The notes under the pieces are model-generated. The model made no database searches, was not told the DNA's origin, and saw only the letters and a program-made list of their open reading frames with translations. A DNA stretch of 64,000 nucleotides from contig NZ_JAQQXS010000003.1 of assembly GCF_028595305.1 (NCBI RefSeq), forward strand, positions 62,001-126,000, given 5' to 3'. The DNA is from Roseateles koreensis. Lineage in GTDB: Bacteria > Pseudomonadota > Gammaproteobacteria > Burkholderiales > Burkholderiaceae_C. A program made the position numbers and the translations under genes. This document shows positions 34,619 through 42,716 of this stretch, in pieces; position 1 is the stretch's first letter, and every line of letters begins with the position of its first letter.

Positions 34619-36862
34619 ATGACCCCCCAGCATTCGATCACCGTTCTGGCTTGCGCACTGGCCTTGGCCTTCAGCACGCAAGCCTTTGCTCAAACTCAGG
34701 ACAACGCGGACGTCACCTCGCTTGACCGGGTGACCGTCAGCATCGGCCGCGGCCAAATGCGCTCGGTGCAAGGCCTAAGCCGTGCCGAGTTTGACAATGC
34801 CATCTCCGGTACCAGCCCGCTGGCCACCGTGTCGCGCCTGCCGGGCGTTAACTTCCAGTCCGCAGACCCGCTGGGCAACTACGAGTGGTCCACCCGATTT
34901 ACGGTGCGTTCTTTCTCGCAGAACCAGTTGGGCTTCACGCTGGATGATGTGCCGCTGGGTGATATGTCCTACGGCAATATGAATGGCTTGCACATCAGCC
35001 GCGCCATTTCCAGCGAGAACGTCTCGCGCGCCTTCTTGTCGCAGGGCGCGGGCTCGCTGGAAACCGCTTCCTCCAGCAATCTGGGCGGCACGTTGCAGTT
35101 CTATTCAGCCGACCCTTCTGATCGCTTCGGCCTGGATGCGCGGCAGACCGTGGGCAGCGACAAGAATCGCCGCACCTATCTGCGCCTGGACAGTGGCGTC
35201 ACCGACCTGGGCCAGTTCTATGTCAGCTACACCAACCAGAACGCCGACAAGTGGAAGGGCGAGGGCGAGCAACGCCAGGAGCAGTGGAACCTGAAGTATG
35301 TGAAGAAGTTTGGCGACAACCGCGTGTCGGCCTTCTTGAACACATCCAACCGCCGCGAGATCGATTACCAGGACATGTCGCTGGAAATGATCAACCGCCT
35401 GGGCAGCAACTGGGATAACTTCTACCCCAATTTTTCGGCGGCGGTCAACGCCTCAAATGCTTACTGCGGCAACGTGGCCGGCAAGCCCTACACCGCGCAG
35501 TGTGACGATGCCTATTACGCGGGCTCTGGCCTGCGCAAGGACCAACTGGGCGGTGTGACGTTGGATGCCAAGCTGGCTGACAAGCTGAGCTTGAAGACCA
35601 CCGCCTACTACCACCACAACGAGGGTCGCGGCCTCTGGTACACGCCCTACACCGCCTCGCCGGACGGCACGCCTGTGGCGCTGCGCACCACCGAGTACGG
35701 CATCAAGCGCGGCGGCATCGTCGCCAGCCTGGACTATGAGTTCGAGCAGCATCAGATCAAGCTGGGCTTCTGGCACGAGAACAACGACTTCGACCAGGCG
35801 CGCCGTTTCTACGCGACCTCATTGGCCGCTGTGCCGAGCCCCTACGAGTTCCCGAGCAATCCGTTCTACACCCAGTGGCAGTACGGCTTCAACACCAAGA
35901 CCGACCAGTTCTCTCTGGCTGACACGGTGGCTTTGAGCAAAGACTTGACGCTGGGTGCCGGCTTCAAGGCTCTGCGCGTCAAGGTCAATGGCAATCTGGA
36001 AGTGGGCAGCGACAAGCCCTCGGACAGCATCACGGCCAGCAATGGCTTCTTGCCGCAACTCGGCCTGAACTACCAACTGTCGGGCAGCGACGAGCTCTTC
36101 GCCTCGGCCGCACGCAATATGCGGGCCTACCAAGGCGCGGCGACGGGCACGACACCGTTCGCTACCTCGGCAGCAGGCTTTGCCGCGATCAAGAACTCCT
36201 TGAAACCTGAAGTCTCTGATAATTTCGAGGCGGGTTGGCGCTCGCAGACCCGGGCTTACCAGGGTTCGCTGACGGCCTATCTGGTCAACTTCCATGACCG
36301 TCTGCTGGGCGTGCAGCAGGGCGCCGGCATTGTGGGTAACCCGACCGTGTTGTCCAACGTGGGTGGTGTGCGCTCAATCGGTCTGGAGGCGGCGTTGTCG
36401 CTGCGCCTGTCGACCCACATCGACTGGTACAACAGCCTGAGTCTGAGCAACTCGACCTACCGCGACAACGTGGTCAGCAATGGCTCGGTCGTGGCGACCT
36501 CGGGCAAGCACGTGACCGACTCGCCTGACACCATGTTCAAGTCCATCCTGGGCTATGAGTCCGGCAGCTTGTTTGGCAATGTGGGCCTCGACTACATGAG
36601 CAAGCGCTACTACACCTATTTGAATGACAGCGCCGTGCCGTCACGCACCTTGGTCAATTTGAACGGCGGCTACCGCAGCCGCAACCTGGGCTTTGTGCGC
36701 GAGGGTTCGGTGCAGGTGGGCGTGACCAATCTGTTTGACGAGAAGTACATCTCCACCATCGGCAGCAATGGCTTCGTCAACAGCGACCCCACGGGCACCG
36801 CGCAAACCATGTTGACCGGTGCGCCGCGCCAAGTCTTCGTGACCTTCTCCGCCAAAATCTGA
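34619..36862 (+). CDS. TonB-dependent outer-membrane receptor
   Basis: A 747-residue transporter. The signal peptide ends at AFA before QTQDNADV. A plug domain (about residues 45-165) begins near LDRVTVSIGRGQMR and carries SRLPGVNFQSADPLGNYEW and GFTLDDVPLGDM. It is followed by a 22-strand type barrel rich in Tyr, Asp and Gly, ending in the C-terminal FVTFSAKI. Substrate is not evident from sequence. Position at the head of a set with two phosphatase-type enzymes and an ABC importer suggests a phosphorylated organic compound. It begins the operon. Confidence 0.93.
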   Translation: MTPQHSITVLACALALAFSTQAFAQTQDNADVTSLDRVTVSIGRGQMRSVQGLSRAEFDNAISGTSPLATVSRLPGVNFQSADPLGNYEWSTRFTVRSFSQNQLGFTLDDVPLGDMSYGNMNGLHISRAISSENVSRAFLSQGAGSLETASSSNLGGTLQFYSADPSDRFGLDARQTVGSDKNRRTYLRLDSGVTDLGQFYVSYTNQNADKWKGEGEQRQEQWNLKYVKKFGDNRVSAFLNTSNRREIDYQDMSLEMINRLGSNWDNFYPNFSAAVNASNAYCGNVAGKPYTAQCDDAYYAGSGLRKDQLGGVTLDAKLADKLSLKTTAYYHHNEGRGLWYTPYTASPDGTPVALRTTEYGIKRGGIVASLDYEFEQHQIKLGFWHENNDFDQARRFYATSLAAVPSPYEFPSNPFYTQWQYGFNTKTDQFSLADTVALSKDLTLGAGFKALRVKVNGNLEVGSDKPSDSITASNGFLPQLGLNYQLSGSDELFASAARNMRAYQGAATGTTPFATSAAGFAAIKNSLKPEVSDNFEAGWRSQTRAYQGSLTAYLVNFHDRLLGVQQGAGIVGNPTVLSNVGGVRSIGLEAALSLRLSTHIDWYNSLSLSNSTYRDNVVSNGSVVATSGKHVTDSPDTMFKSILGYESGSLFGNVGLDYMSKRYYTYLNDSAVPSRTLVNLNGGYRSRNLGFVREGSVQVGVTNLFDEKYISTIGSNGFVNSDPTGTAQTMLTGAPRQVFVTFSAKI

Positions 36863-36876
36863 GGCAGGCCCGGGAT

Positions 36877-38070
36877 ATGAGTAAACCGCTCGTCAATCCC
36901 GGCAGGCGCCAATGGGTGCTGGCCTCCGCCTTGGCGGGGGTCGGCCTCGACGCCGTGGCCGGCAACGAACAGCCACCGCAACTGCCTGCTTCACGCCAAC
37001 CCGGTCTCACCCTGAAGCCGGGCGCGCGCCGCATGCGCATTGCTTTTGGCTCCTGTGCACGGCAGGAAAAACCGCAACCGATCTGGCAAGCCATCGCGGC
37101 CGTGCACCCGGATTTGTTCGTTTTTCTGGGGGACAACTTTTATGCGGACGCGCAGAGCGAAGCCACGCTGCGCCAGCGCTATCGTGAATTTCGCGAGTTT
37201 CGTGAAACGGCGCCGCTGCAAGCTTTTCGCCGGGCAACGCCGCATGTGGCCATCTGGGACGACCACGACTTTGGCGATGACGATGTGGGGGGCGAGTACG
37301 CCCACAAGAAGCTGTCGCAACAGCTGTTCTGCGATGAATGGGGTGAACCGGCCGAGTCCCCCCGCCGCACCCGCAGCGGTATTTACGAGAGCTACCGATT
37401 TGAGGCGGGTGGCCGCAACGTGCAGCTGATCATGCTGGACCTGCGCTACAACCGTACAGCCCTGATCGTGGACCCGGCGCTCAAACAAGACTACCGCATG
37501 ATGGTACTCAAAGCCAAGCTGACAGGCGCGCCGATGACGGGATGGTACGTGCCCAATGCCGACCCCAAGGCCAGCATGCTGGGCGAGGCGCAATGGGCCT
37601 GGCTGGAGCAGCAACTGCACGAGCCGGCGGACGTTCGCATCATCGGCTCCAGCGTGCAGTTCGCCGCGGACGGCACTGGCTGGGAAGGTTGGGCTAACTT
37701 TCCACTCGAGCGGCAACGATTCGTCGATCTGCTCAAGAAGACCCGCGCCGAAGGCGCGTTCATGATCAGCGGCGACATGCATTACGCCGACATCTCACGG
37801 TGGCCCGTCAGCGACGGCTATCCCTTGTGGGACATCACCTCCAGCGGTTTGACCGAGGTGTGGGACATTCCGACGCCCAATCGCCAACGCGTCTCGGCGG
37901 TGTTGGCGGAACAGAACTTCGGCCTGGTTGATCTGGACTGGTCCGGCGGCAGCCTCGACATCAAGCTGAGCATTTGCGATGTGCATGGGCAGGTGAAACT
38001 GTCTCAGGCATTGCGTCAAGACCAATTGCGTTTCGGCGAAAACCTCAGCGCAAAGGCTGGCAAATCATGA
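36877..38070 (+). CDS. Alkaline phosphatase D (PhoD-like) family phosphodiesterase/phosphatase
   Basis: A 397-residue metallophosphatase. The N-terminus has a twin-arginine-type signal (NPGRRQWVLASALAGVG, Arg10-Arg11), as usual for PhoD, so a folded, metal-loaded enzyme is exported. The metal-site motifs are FGSCAR, FLGDNFYAD, AIWDDHDFGDDD and ISGDMHYADIS. PhoD enzymes use Ca/Fe and cleave phosphodiesters and phosphomonoesters. It starts 15 bases after the TonB receptor and overlaps the binding-protein gene by four bases (ATGA). Confidence 0.92.
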   Translation: MSKPLVNPGRRQWVLASALAGVGLDAVAGNEQPPQLPASRQPGLTLKPGARRMRIAFGSCARQEKPQPIWQAIAAVHPDLFVFLGDNFYADAQSEATLRQRYREFREFRETAPLQAFRRATPHVAIWDDHDFGDDDVGGEYAHKKLSQQLFCDEWGEPAESPRRTRSGIYESYRFEAGGRNVQLIMLDLRYNRTALIVDPALKQDYRMMVLKAKLTGAPMTGWYVPNADPKASMLGEAQWAWLEQQLHEPADVRIIGSSVQFAADGTGWEGWANFPLERQRFVDLLKKTRAEGAFMISGDMHYADISRWPVSDGYPLWDITSSGLTEVWDIPTPNRQRVSAVLAEQNFGLVDLDWSGGSLDIKLSICDVHGQVKLSQALRQDQLRFGENLSAKAGKS

Positions 38071-39140
38071 CTTTGAATTTTCGCGCGCATCGCGTTTTTC
38101 AGGCCACTGCGGGCCTGACACTGGGGCTTGCCGTCGGGCTGTCATCCGCGGCGACACAGCCCAGCGCGCTTGAAAAGGCAGCCCGCGCCGAAGGAAAATT
38201 GGCCACCGTGGGCATGCCGGACGCCTGGGCCAATTGGCAAGGCACCTGGGCCGACCTCAAACGCATTCATGGCTTGGTGCATGTGGACACCGACATGAGC
38301 AGTGCCGAAGAAATCGCCAAGATCGAGGCCGAAAAAGGCAATGCCACGGTGGACATAGGGGACGTTGGTTTTGAGTTCGGCGCCATCGCCAAATCGCGCG
38401 GCATCACGCGCGCCTACAAACCCAGCACCTGGGATCAAATTCCCGAATGGGCGAAAGATGCCGACGGACATTGGGCGCTGGCCTACACCGGTACCATCGC
38501 CTTCGCGGTCAACACCAAACGGGCCACTCAGGTGCCCCGCAGCTGGAAGGCCTTGTTCGCCGGCAACTATCGTGTACTGGTGGGCGAGGTGGGTCGCGCT
38601 GCACAGGGCAACGCTGCTGTGTTGGCAGCGGCGGTGGCTTTGGGCGGTGATGAAACCCATCTGCAGCCCGCGCTGGCGGCCTTTGGCCAGATCGCTCGGC
38701 AGCATCGGCTGGTTACGGTCAATCCCGCACCCGCCTTGATGGAGCGTGGCGAAGCTGACGTGTTCTTGCTGTGGGACTTCAACGCGCTCTCGTATCGCGA
38801 CAGAATTCCTAACGCGGCGGACTATGAAATCTTGATTCCGGCAGACGGCTCGATCACCAGTGGCTACACCACGCTCATCAACAAAAACGCGCCCCATCCC
38901 AATGCCGCGATGCTGGCCCGCGAGTACATCTTCAGCGACGCGGGGCAGATCAACCTGGCCTTGGGGCATGCCCGCCCCATCCGCGTGGATCACATCAAGA
39001 TGCCCGTCGAGGCCCAGGGTAAGCTGCTGGACAGTGCGCAATACCGCAATGCGAGGGCCATTCGTCCGCAACTGTGGACGGAGGAGGTCAAGAAGTTGCC
39101 GCGCAGCTGGCTGCACGAGGTCACCGGAGCGATGCAGTGA
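38067..39140 (+). CDS. ABC transporter periplasmic substrate-binding protein
   Basis: A 357-residue extracellular solute-binding protein of the family 1 / iron-thiamine-phosphonate-polyamine cluster. The signal peptide runs to about SSAA. The mature part opens EKAARAEGKLATVGMPDAWANWQ, followed by MSSAEEIAKIEAEKGNATVDIGD and later AYTGTIAFAVNTKRATQVPRSW, a layout seen in binding proteins for 2-aminoethylphosphonate, thiamine and iron. The ligand cannot be named. The ATG at 38067 overlaps the PhoD-like stop. The downstream phosphodiesterase starts inside its stop codon. Confidence 0.9.
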   Translation: MTLNFRAHRVFQATAGLTLGLAVGLSSAATQPSALEKAARAEGKLATVGMPDAWANWQGTWADLKRIHGLVHVDTDMSSAEEIAKIEAEKGNATVDIGDVGFEFGAIAKSRGITRAYKPSTWDQIPEWAKDADGHWALAYTGTIAFAVNTKRATQVPRSWKALFAGNYRVLVGEVGRAAQGNAAVLAAAVALGGDETHLQPALAAFGQIARQHRLVTVNPAPALMERGEADVFLLWDFNALSYRDRIPNAADYEILIPADGSITSGYTTLINKNAPHPNAAMLAREYIFSDAGQINLALGHARPIRVDHIKMPVEAQGKLLDSAQYRNARAIRPQLWTEEVKKLPRSWLHEVTGAMQ

Positions 39141-39943
39141 GCGGGGCATCTTTCGTTAGCCCGCTGACAGGCCGAAAACTGGTTTTTGTGCTGGCGGACG
39201 GCCTGCGTGCCGACACCGCCCGCGACTATATGGGCTATCTGCAAGCCCTGCGTGAAGCCGGGCGTGCTCAGTGGAGCAGCCTGCGCTGTGAGCTCCCCAG
39301 CCTATCCCGGCCGCTCTACGCCACGGTGCTGACAGGGCGCCGCCCGCTTGAGCACGGCCTCGTTGGCAATATGCCTGCGGGCCGGTATTGCGGCGACAAC
39401 CTGATTGAGCAATTGGCCGCACATGGGGGCAAGACCGCCGTGGCCGCCTACCACTGGTTTTACGAGTTATTGTCAGGTGAAGTGTTCGATCCCTTGTTGC
39501 ATCGTCATGCACTAACTCCTCATCTCAGTGGTGCCGCCTGGTACTGCGAAGACGAATACCCCGACTCGCATTTGCTGGCGGACGCTGAGCATCTGCGCCG
39601 TACCTTGAGTCCCGTGCTGCTGTTCGTGCACCCCATGGGGCTGGATCATGCCGGCCACACTCACGGGGGCGAGTCGGCCGCGTATGCGATGGCCGCAAGG
39701 CGGCTGGACATGCAACTGGCGCAATTGGTGCCGCGCTGGCATCAGGCCGGTTATGACGTTTTGCTCACCAGCGACCACGGCATGAATGCCGACCGTATGC
39801 ACGGGGGTGCCCTGGCGTGCGAGCGAGAGGTGCCCCTGGTGTGGGCGCCGCATGCCGCGCATGCGGACGCTGCGCCTGAAGAATTGCCCACCGACCAACT
39901 GGGCCTGCGAGCCTTTGTTTTGAGCCAGCTGTGCTGCGTTTGA
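39137..39943 (+). CDS. Alkaline phosphatase superfamily (type I phosphodiesterase/NPP-like) enzyme
   Basis: A 268-residue hydrolase from a GTG that overlaps the binding-protein stop (GTGA). The two-metal site of the NPP/alkaline-phosphatase superfamily is visible: Asp21 in FVLADGLRAD, probable nucleophile Ser57 in LPSLSRPLYATVLTG, Asp170 and His174 in GLDHAGHTHG, and Asp213-His214 in TSDHGM with His222. It lacks a signal peptide, so it likely acts in the cytoplasm on the imported compound, unlike the exported PhoD-like enzyme. Phosphonoacetate hydrolase and nucleotide pyrophosphatase are related enzymes. The substrate is unknown. Confidence 0.87.
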   Translation: MSGASFVSPLTGRKLVFVLADGLRADTARDYMGYLQALREAGRAQWSSLRCELPSLSRPLYATVLTGRRPLEHGLVGNMPAGRYCGDNLIEQLAAHGGKTAVAAYHWFYELLSGEVFDPLLHRHALTPHLSGAAWYCEDEYPDSHLLADAEHLRRTLSPVLLFVHPMGLDHAGHTHGGESAAYAMAARRLDMQLAQLVPRWHQAGYDVLLTSDHGMNADRMHGGALACEREVPLVWAPHAAHADAAPEELPTDQLGLRAFVLSQLCCV

Positions 39944-40770
39944 ACCTTTCTCCCCGTTTGGCGCTGTGGGCGGCCTTGCCCTTGCTGACCCTGGTTCTGC
40001 TGGCGGTGCTCATGCCCTTTGGGTGGCGCAGCGTCGGCTTGTTGCAGTCCTGCTTACAAGGCGAGGCGTGCGCCTGGCAGGAGTTGTTGAGCGATGACTA
40101 CTACCTGCGGGCCTTGTGGAGCACGGTGTGGCTTGCCGGGGTTTCCAGCCTGGTTGGCATGCTCATCGGAATGGGCGCCGCCGTCGCCTTGGCCGAGATA
40201 CCGCGCTGGCGGCCTGCAGTCTCTTTGTTGAGCAGCCTGGGCGCAAACTTTGCCGGCGTGCCCCTGGCTTTGGCCATGACGCTGTTGTTTGGCGCGCAGG
40301 GCGTGATCCGTGGCGTGTTTGAAGCGGCTGGCCTGCAATTGCCGTTTGATCTTTATCGCAACTCAGGTTTGCTCGTGGCTTATGTCTGTTTTCAGGCGCC
40401 GCTGGCGTGCCTGCTCTTGCTGGCACCGGTTCAATTGCTGGAGGGGGGGCTGATGGAGGCTGCTACGACACTCGGCGCCAGCCCTGGATTTTTCTGGCGT
40501 CGTGTAGGCTTGCCCATGCTATTGCCCAGCCTGCTGGAAGTGGGTAGCTTGCTGTTCGCCAATGCGGCAGCGGCGTATGCCACGCCGTTCGCGCTGTCTG
40601 GGACGGCTGCCAATGTGCTGGCCGTGCGTGTTGCAGCCTTGGTGAGCGGCGACATCTTCGCCCAGCCCGAGTTGAGCGCTTTGCTGGCGCTGCTGATGTT
40701 TTTCATGTTGGTGGCGACGATTGTGGCGACCAGAATTTTGGCCGCGCGGCTGCGCAGGGGGCTGGCGTGA
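39931..40770 (+). CDS. ABC transporter permease, subunit 1
   Basis: A 279-residue inner-membrane protein with six hydrophobic helices. The ABC-ATPase contact (EAA) motif is GLMEAATTLGASPGFFWRRVGLPMLLP at about residues 175-200. It starts with GTG at 39931, overlapping the phosphodiesterase gene by 13 bases, so translation is coupled. The partner permease follows with a four-base overlap. The two permeases are separate rather than fused, as in the 2-aminoethylphosphonate and molybdate type layouts. Confidence 0.9.
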   Translation: MLRLNLSPRLALWAALPLLTLVLLAVLMPFGWRSVGLLQSCLQGEACAWQELLSDDYYLRALWSTVWLAGVSSLVGMLIGMGAAVALAEIPRWRPAVSLLSSLGANFAGVPLALAMTLLFGAQGVIRGVFEAAGLQLPFDLYRNSGLLVAYVCFQAPLACLLLLAPVQLLEGGLMEAATTLGASPGFFWRRVGLPMLLPSLLEVGSLLFANAAAAYATPFALSGTAANVLAVRVAALVSGDIFAQPELSALLALLMFFMLVATIVATRILAARLRRGLA

Positions 40771-41612
40771 GCGGCGGCGGGCATCAAACTGCAGGGGCGA
40801 TTCGGGCGCGCAGGGGGCGGTACGGCCCCAAGCCCTCGCGCGTGGCGCTGTTCGTTTTGCTGGTGCTGGTGCTGTTGCCGCCGGTGGCGGTGTTGATGTA
40901 TGCGCTCACCGAGCGTTGGGACTATGGCCTGCTGCCCGAAGCGCCAACCCTGCAATGGCTGTTGGGCGTGGTGCGCGATGAACGCAGCCTTGCTGCCTTG
41001 CGCAATACGGTGCTGCTGTCGTGCCTGAGCGCATGTGTGGCGGTGGTGCTGGGCGGTTTGGCCAGCGTGCTGGCTTGCCTGGCCGCGCCACGTTTGCGGG
41101 CCTTGCTGGACGTCTTGTCGCTTTTGCCCTATGCGGTACCTCCGGTGGTGATCGCCGTCGGCGCGCTAGAGCTGTTTGTGGGCCGTTGGGGCGGCTACCT
41201 GGACCTGCGTATGGTGTATGTGGCCGTGGTCGCGCCGTTGCTGTTCCCCTTGGTGCACAAGACCTTGGCGGCTGCGCTGACTCAGTTGGATGCCGCACAG
41301 CTGCTGGAGGCAGGCCGCACGCTGGGTGCCAGCGACGGCACGGTGCTGCGGCGGGTCTTGCTGCCGCTGCTGTTGCCGGCCCTGGGGAGTGCTTTGCTGC
41401 TGTGCTGGGTGACCGCCGCCATGGAGTTTGCAATCGCGAATCTGCTGCTGGGTGGCACGGTTGAGCTGCTGCAACCTCTGATGAACAGCATGCGGGGCGT
41501 CAACGGCCATCAATCGGCGGCGCTGATGGTGCTGAGCTTTGGCGCAGTAGCGGTGCTGGCCGCCTTGGTGCAAGCCTGTGGCGCCTGGAAGTCTTCTGGA
41601 AAATCACGATGA
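40767..41612 (+). CDS. ABC transporter permease, subunit 2
   Basis: A 281-residue inner-membrane protein. After a basic N-terminal tail (RARRGRYGPKPSRVAL), six membrane helices follow. The EAA motif is LLEAGRTLGASDGTVLRRVLLPLLLP. It starts with GTG overlapping the first permease by four bases and ends overlapping the ATPase gene by four bases (ATGA). It is slightly longer than subunit 1 but clearly paired with it. Confidence 0.9.
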   Translation: MSGGGHQTAGAIRARRGRYGPKPSRVALFVLLVLVLLPPVAVLMYALTERWDYGLLPEAPTLQWLLGVVRDERSLAALRNTVLLSCLSACVAVVLGGLASVLACLAAPRLRALLDVLSLLPYAVPPVVIAVGALELFVGRWGGYLDLRMVYVAVVAPLLFPLVHKTLAAALTQLDAAQLLEAGRTLGASDGTVLRRVLLPLLLPALGSALLLCWVTAAMEFAIANLLLGGTVELLQPLMNSMRGVNGHQSAALMVLSFGAVAVLAALVQACGAWKSSGKSR

Positions 41613-42673
41613 ACGAAGTGTTGCCGATGCAGCTGCAAGTGCAGCAAGCCCGTGTGAACCTGGGGGGGCGGCCCGTTTTGCGGGATGTGGATGTGAGCAT
41701 TCCGCAGGGTCAGGTGCTGGCGCTGTTGGGGGGCTCTGGCTGCGGCAAGACCACCTTGCTACGCGCCATTGCCGGTTTGCAAGCCTTGCATGGCGGGCAC
41801 ATCCACATGGGCGGGCGGGATATCAGTCGGGTACCTGCGCAGGAGCGCGGCATGGGCGTGGTGTTTCAGAACTACGCCTTGTTTCCCAATTTGTCGGTGC
41901 TGGAGAACATCAAATTCGGCGTGTTGGCCGATGGCCATGGGCAGACTGAAGCCACCTCGCGTGCCAACGAGTTGCTTCAGCTAGTTGAACTGCAGGCTCA
42001 GGCGACGAAGGTGCCGGCTCAGTTGTCCGGTGGGCAGCGGCAGCGGGTGGCGTTGGCGCGAGCCCTCGCGCGCAAGCCTTCGCTGCTCTTGATGGACGAG
42101 CCGTTTTCGGCCCTGGATGAGTCCTTTCGCGTGCCGTTACGCCGCTCGTTTCGCCATCTTCAACGCGCTTTGGGGCAAAGCTGTCTGCTGGTCACCCATG
42201 ACCGCGAAGAGGCGTTTGAACTCGCTGATCAGGTGGCGGTGATGTTTGATGGCCGCATCGAGCAGTGCAGCCCACCGCTGACCCTGTGGCGGCGCCCGCA
42301 GACCCGGCGCGTGGCCGAATTTTTGGGCGCCTTTAACTTGCTGGACGCTCGCCACGCGCCTGGCGTGCTGTACCGCGACCGCGGGCACTGGATCTCGCCC
42401 ATTGCCATGCTCACGTGGGTACCGCAGGCTGCATCGCCCCAAGGTGAAGCGCAGCCACCATCTGGCGAGGCTGCTGGTGATGCCGGCGATTGGCTCCTGC
42501 GCGCGCAGGTGCAAGCCTGTTTTATCGGGCAGCAGCGTGTGGCGATTGAACTGGTCAACGCGCAAGGCGGCATTTTGACGCTCTGGGCCGATCATCAATC
42601 TGCCTTGCCCGAGCCGGGCCGTTGGCTTGATTTACGGGTGCGGCTGGCGGATCTGCAGTATCTGGCGGAGTGA
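41609..42673 (+). CDS. ABC transporter ATP-binding protein
   Basis: A 354-residue ATPase of the Fe/spermidine/phosphonate importer group. Walker A is GGSGCGKTT (residues 41-49), the Q-loop is in VVFQNYALFPNLSV, the signature is LSGGQRQRVALARAL (about residue 138), Walker B is LLLMDEPFSALD, and the H-loop is LVTHDREEAFELADQV. The C-terminal third resembles a TOBE regulatory domain. It closes the operon. The spacer behind it has a terminator facing the other way. Confidence 0.93.
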   Translation: MNEVLPMQLQVQQARVNLGGRPVLRDVDVSIPQGQVLALLGGSGCGKTTLLRAIAGLQALHGGHIHMGGRDISRVPAQERGMGVVFQNYALFPNLSVLENIKFGVLADGHGQTEATSRANELLQLVELQAQATKVPAQLSGGQRQRVALARALARKPSLLLMDEPFSALDESFRVPLRRSFRHLQRALGQSCLLVTHDREEAFELADQVAVMFDGRIEQCSPPLTLWRRPQTRRVAEFLGAFNLLDARHAPGVLYRDRGHWISPIAMLTWVPQAASPQGEAQPPSGEAAGDAGDWLLRAQVQACFIGQQRVAIELVNAQGGILTLWADHQSALPEPGRWLDLRVRLADLQYLAE

Positions 42674-42682
42674 ACGCAGAAA

Positions 42683-42716
42683 CAAAAAAACCGCAGTCTC
42701 GTCAGTGAAGCGGTTT
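42683..42716 (-). terminator. Intrinsic terminator for the hybrid histidine kinase gene
   Basis: Read leftwards, a 6-bp stem AACCGC/GCGGTT with a 15-base loop is followed by TTTTTTT. The stem overlaps the last codons of the minus-strand kinase gene. It lies 16 bases beyond the ABC operon, where it is only a weak rightward terminator. Confidence 0.7.
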
